From: GCA-2706205 sp964215955
GTDB lineage: Bacteria; Bdellovibrionota; Bacteriovoracia; Bacteriovoracales; Bacteriovoracaceae
Reading direction: 5' to 3'
NCBI GenBank assembly: GCA_964215955.1
Contig: CAXPDR010000025.1
Span: forward strand, 1 to 64,000
Length of the DNA: 64,000 nucleotides
The first letter of the stretch is position 1; every line of letters starts with the position of its first letter. The notes below the pieces were generated by a model, which ran no database searches, was not told the origin of the DNA, and saw nothing but the letters and a program-made list of their open reading frames with translations. Below are positions 61,238-64,000 of the stretch, in pieces. The position numbers and the translations under genes are program-made.

Positions 61238-61693
61238 TCATGACTTATTAACAATCTCTGAAACTCTGCTCGTAGATAAACCAAAAACCTCAGCTACTTG
61301 TTCCCGAGTAAACTTCTTTCTTAAATAAATGATCATTTCATCGCGAAGTTCTTTATTAACTGTACCCGTATTAGCTGTAAATTCACTTGGTACTTTTGAG
61401 GTCTTTTCTTTGTGCTCAGTCCATTCTAAATTAGATAGGGTATAGTTGGCCTTGTCTCCATCAATATGATTTACACAGGGTTTATTTTTAGGATTTTTTA
61501 TAAATTCTATGGCCAATAATCTATGTACCAACATGCCTCGACGACGACCATTATCATCTGTTAAAAATACTCGTGGATATCCTGAATTATCTGGTTTTTG
61601 AGATAAGACTTTTCCGGAAATAATATTTTTTATGATTCCTTCTGAATTTATGAGATAATTTTTAAAGCCAGTGATCGATTTGAAGTCTTCCAT
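61238..61693 (-). CDS. HNH endonuclease with NUMOD4-like N-terminus
   Basis: Free-standing homing-type endonuclease. The N-terminus (FKSITGFKNYLINSEGIIKNIISGKVL) resembles NUMOD4, the middle LVHRLLAIEFI...CVNHIDGDKANYTLSNLEWTEHKE is the HNH_3 core, with His-Asn-His-like residues, and the last 45 residues carry an HTH (TREQVAEVFGLSTSRVSEIV) for target binding. Commonly carried by phage or by mobile segments. No intron or flanking duplication is visible. The promoter places the transcription start at the ATG. Confidence 0.85.
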   Translation of the reverse strand: MEDFKSITGFKNYLINSEGIIKNIISGKVLSQKPDNSGYPRVFLTDDNGRRRGMLVHRLLAIEFIKNPKNKPCVNHIDGDKANYTLSNLEWTEHKEKTSKVPSEFTANTGTVNKELRDEMIIYLRKKFTREQVAEVFGLSTSRVSEIVNKS

Positions 61694-61699
61694 AATAGT

Positions 61700-61728
61700 A
61701 TTTTAGCACGGTAATTAAATACGTGCAA
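61700..61728 (-). promoter_or_regulatory. Leaderless promoter of the HNH gene
   Basis: Minus strand: TTGCAC (61723-61728), 17 nt, TAAAAT (61700-61705), then 6 nt to the ATG. GCACG/CGTGC inverted repeat overlaps the -35 and spacer. No Shine-Dalgarno. Confidence 0.5.
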
Positions 61729-61815
61729 TTGTGCCTGATAAGAAACATTATCGTGCAAAACGTGTGAATTGGGTAAATAATTCCGGTTATTTATACTGCT
61801 CTTTGTTATTCTCTT

Positions 61816-62259
61816 TTATTCAAAGTCACATGGGTTTTCTACAGTAAATTCTAAACCTGAGTTTTCATCAAGCCAAACACTTGCACCATGACTTACATAC
61901 TGCAAACTTAAATCAAACCCATGACCGAACCTACATGTGCCGCCTTTTTTAGCTTTATTCACACATGTTGAGTCAATCATTTCAAATTCAAGCTTTGATG
62001 GTATGTCGGTATAAATTGGATTGCCTTTTTCATTACATTGTTTAAATTCCATATTGATTGGGTCTATGAAATTTTGTGGCATTTGCATGCTGTAATATCC
62101 ATCAGTTTTTGGAGAGTTCTTATCAATTCTTGATTCAGGTACAACGATGGTTCCGGACTCAGTATCTACAAAACATTTATCTTCCATACATTCAACATTG
62201 TCATAGGAATAGCTAGAAAATGATAAAAATAGACCCGCCAGCAGTACAGCATTTTTCAT
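61816..62259 (-). CDS. Small exported Cys-rich protein
   Basis: Signal peptide (MKNAVLLAGLFLSFSSYS); mature part has six Cys (VECMEDKCFV, QCNEKG, STCVNK, GTCRFG, NPCDFE), likely three disulfides. No family recognised. Ribosome site CGGAGAA. It stands alone downstream of the LysR gene region and is transcribed away from it. Confidence 0.6.
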   Translation of the reverse strand: MKNAVLLAGLFLSFSSYSYDNVECMEDKCFVDTESGTIVVPESRIDKNSPKTDGYYSMQMPQNFIDPINMEFKQCNEKGNPIYTDIPSKLEFEMIDSTCVNKAKKGGTCRFGHGFDLSLQYVSHGASVWLDENSGLEFTVENPCDFE

Positions 62260-62576
62260 AAAAATTCTCCGAATTTGTCCTCGTTTTATGACATTATTTC
62301 ACGGTAATTTGCTGGATAATATGGCCTTGAAAATCTTATATTATGTGGTTAAATTTTAAGCATTTTTTGCGTTTTAAACCAAGGCCCATGTAAGCGTTAA
62401 TTAATAAAAACCGATCTGAGGCGATTCTCGTGATCCGATTTGAACTCTCCATATATTTAAAACAGAGCCCCTCACTTAGGTATTACTTAATACATTACAT
62501 AATACTCATAATATAAAAAATATATAATTTCTATTTATCGTATATTTAATTGTTATGTCCTGTTATATCAAAGATC
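62260..62576. other. Intergenic region with no recognised gene
   Basis: 317 bp between divergent genes, AT-rich. A 9-bp imperfect inverted pair (ATGGCCTTG near 62321 and CAAGGCCCAT near 62382) and several TATTA-type boxes near 62490-62530 could hold the two promoters. No RNA gene is recognisable; a GTTCAAATC-like string on the minus strand does not fold as a tRNA. Confidence 0.5.
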
Positions 62577-63470
62577 ATGCAATTACCGCTAAGTTATAAA
62601 CATTTAGAAGCTTTCTTAATGGTCGCCAGATGTCAAAGCTTTACCGAGGCATCTAGAGAGCTAAATAAGGCACAACCTGCCTTGAGTAAACAGATTAAAA
62701 CCTTAGAGGAAGATCTAGGGGTTCAGTTGTTAATAAGAGGCCAAAACAAGGTGAGTTTAACGAAAGCAGGTCAAAAACTTTACCAAGTGACCTCGCCTAT
62801 TTTTATGGAACTTTTTCATCGTATTAGTGACTTTAGAAATGATCAAAATGAATTAAATGGTGAAATTGTCTTTGCATGTCTACAAGAAGTTGGAGACCGG
62901 ATTTTCATTCATTTAGTTAATGATTTCATAAAGGAAAATCCACAAATCAAATTCAAGATAAAATACCTTAAAACTAATGAAATTGTAGATGGTGTTAAAA
63001 ATGGTAAAATTGATGTAGGGATTGTGGCCCAAGAAATAATTCAAGAAAATGTCCGTACTTATAAAATATATAAAGAAAAAATCGTCCTAACTTGTGCTAA
63101 GAAATTCTTTAACAAGGATGCCATTGATAAAGGAATTAAGTTTTTACCCATAGTAAAGTATAGAGAAATGGATCCATTACTCGCCTATTATCAAAAGAAA
63201 TTTCATCCTCGTATAAATCTTCAAAGTCTTGATTGTTTAGCTGAAGTTAATTCCCAGGTAAGCATGAAAACACTCTTGCTACAACATCCTGCGATTGCGG
63301 TTATACCAGAACTAAGTATTCGTGATGAACTTAAAAGCGGAAAACTGGTAGATATAAGTAAAAAAGATCTTTTTGGAGAGTTATTTCTTATTCATTCAGA
63401 CAGTAATTTTCCACAAAAAAAAGTAGAAGCTTTTTCTAAGTTTTTACGCCTTAGAATTAAAGAAATCTGA
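62577..63470 (+). CDS. LysR-family transcriptional regulator
   Basis: N-terminal HTH: YKHLEAFLMVARCQSFTEASRELNKAQPALSKQIKTLEEDLGVQLLIR, with the ligand-binding domain after it (EIVFACLQEVGDRIFIHLVNDFI). About 297 residues, normal. The ATG at 62577 is preferred over a TTG at 62550 that would add 9 residues. It lies opposite a Cys-rich secreted protein gene, a possible target. Effector unknown. Confidence 0.85.
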   Translation: MQLPLSYKHLEAFLMVARCQSFTEASRELNKAQPALSKQIKTLEEDLGVQLLIRGQNKVSLTKAGQKLYQVTSPIFMELFHRISDFRNDQNELNGEIVFACLQEVGDRIFIHLVNDFIKENPQIKFKIKYLKTNEIVDGVKNGKIDVGIVAQEIIQENVRTYKIYKEKIVLTCAKKFFNKDAIDKGIKFLPIVKYREMDPLLAYYQKKFHPRINLQSLDCLAEVNSQVSMKTLLLQHPAIAVIPELSIRDELKSGKLVDISKKDLFGELFLIHSDSNFPQKKVEAFSKFLRLRIKEI

Positions 63471-63479
63471 ATATAAGGA

Positions 63480-63728
63480 TTAGATTAAAATAAGAATTGT
63501 TCCAATTGTAATTAAGCCTAGACCAATACCCCATAGCTTTAATTCATAAATTATTCTTTCACTTAATCTATGAAAAAAATCTTCTTCAGGTGAAAAATTA
63601 GTGACTTTGGAGTCAACGGTATCTACGTGCTCAATAATGGGTGCTTTAAATTTATGATACACAAGAAAACTTAGGCCAGAAATAGAAAGGGCAATACCAA
63701 AGATGAGTGTTAAATATCCGGTGTTCAT
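63480..63728 (-). CDS. Small two-span membrane protein
   Basis: 82 residues with two hydrophobic helices, about residues 4-24 and 64-82, joined by a charged loop. No family recognised. No clear ribosome site. Convergent with the LysR gene 10 bp away. Confidence 0.5.
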   Translation of the reverse strand: MNTGYLTLIFGIALSISGLSFLVYHKFKAPIIEHVDTVDSKVTNFSPEEDFFHRLSERIIYELKLWGIGLGLITIGTILILI

Positions 63729-63808
63729 TTACGTAATCCATTACTTTAAATTTATATTCTTGAATATTATATCGAATAGAATTATTTTTGCTTATTAATC
63801 TTTCTAAA

Positions 63809-64000
63809 TTAATTTAAAAAACATCTCGTTTTTGCGAATTCGTTTTCGAATTCCCTAATACAATTACTGTTATCAATTTGCACAAAGCTTTGTACAAGTT
63901 CACCGTTATCATTATAAGTTTTCTTTTCTTTTCCAGAAACAGTAAAGAGCTTATCATAAATGGCATTAGCAATCGTTTCATCCGATATAACAGCTGTGCT
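63809..64000 (-). CDS. C-terminal end of an unknown protein (runs off the window)
   Basis: The frame is open on the minus strand from the window's right edge to TAA at 63809-63811, giving 63 residues that include SDETIANAIYDKLFTVSGKEKKTY and FVQIDNSNCIREFENEFAKTRC. Polar and charged with two Cys; no recognised domain. Start and rest of the gene are outside. Confidence 0.55.
   Translation of the reverse strand, partial: STAVISDETIANAIYDKLFTVSGKEKKTYNDNGELVQSFVQIDNSNCIREFENEFAKTRCFLN

Noticed and set aside
62430..62455. tRNA-like T-arm string on the minus strand
   Set aside because: The bases flanking GTTCAAATC do not pair as a T-stem, and there is no acceptor or anticodon arm. No tRNA or rRNA gene was seen in the window.

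Overview
The window is AT-rich, gene-dense bacterial DNA. Many products carry signal peptides or lipoprotein signals, and several look like outer-membrane barrels. Together with a chemotaxis operon, a TIGR02147-type regulator and many secreted proteins without known relatives, this suggests a Gram-negative predator-like lineage near Bdellovibrionota/Bacteriovoracales. That placement is inference: there is no rRNA, tRNA or species marker gene in the window.

Layout. 0-0.4 kb: a truncated zinc-ribbon transposase running off the left edge. 0.6-2.6 kb: an arsM-like methyltransferase coupled to a radical SAM enzyme. 2.6-6.3 kb (minus): a MoxR / DUF58 / transglutaminase operon. 6.4-9.5 kb: an exported HAD-like DUF2608 protein, a barrel-like lipoprotein, htpX and a small phospholipase A2-like protein. 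9.5-14.6 kb: a cyclic-nucleotide-binding regulator, then molybdenum hydroxylase genes (XdhC and MocA-like maturation proteins convergent with an IorAB-like enzyme). 14.7-19 kb: a nitronate monooxygenase-like flavoprotein, an MnmD-like and another methyltransferase, and fadD. 19-25 kb: a cheA-cheW-cheR/REC-cheB operon with unusual fusions. 25-33 kb: exported proteins of unknown function, a diheme-type lipoprotein, a candidate structured RNA and a consensus sigma-54 promoter. 33-38 kb: an MFS transporter, small envelope proteins, a lipoprotein resembling protein-arginine deiminase, cysE and cysK. 38-42 kb: surface proteins including a GLUG-repeat protein, plus a eutB remnant.

Two accessory regions stand out. 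At 42.2-46.3 kb, three neighbouring genes encode enzymes of normally cytoplasmic families, each with an N-terminal export signal: a PlsC-like acyltransferase, a RelA/SpoT-like (p)ppGpp synthetase and a NadD/CoaD-like nucleotidyltransferase. All three have similar sigma-28-like -10 boxes 6-7 nt before the start codon. At 50.6-61.2 kb there is a cluster of duplicated exported proteins in three families: A, a lipoprotein with a DxDGNGxxDD loop; B, a signal-peptide protein present in five tandem copies, one frameshifted, and also as the C-terminal part of a larger protein; C, a four-cysteine protein. Cytoplasmic genes of mobile or defence character lie around this cluster: a RelA/SpoT-domain protein, a nucleotidyltransferase with a convergent partner, and an HNH endonuclease.

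A recurring regulatory feature is a good -10 element only 5-7 nt upstream of the start codon with no Shine-Dalgarno sequence. It is seen at moxR, the 8.0-kb lipoprotein, the 16.45-kb methyltransferase, cheA, the exported-enzyme trio, the 49.4-kb Rel protein and the HNH gene. This suggests that leaderless mRNAs are common in this organism.
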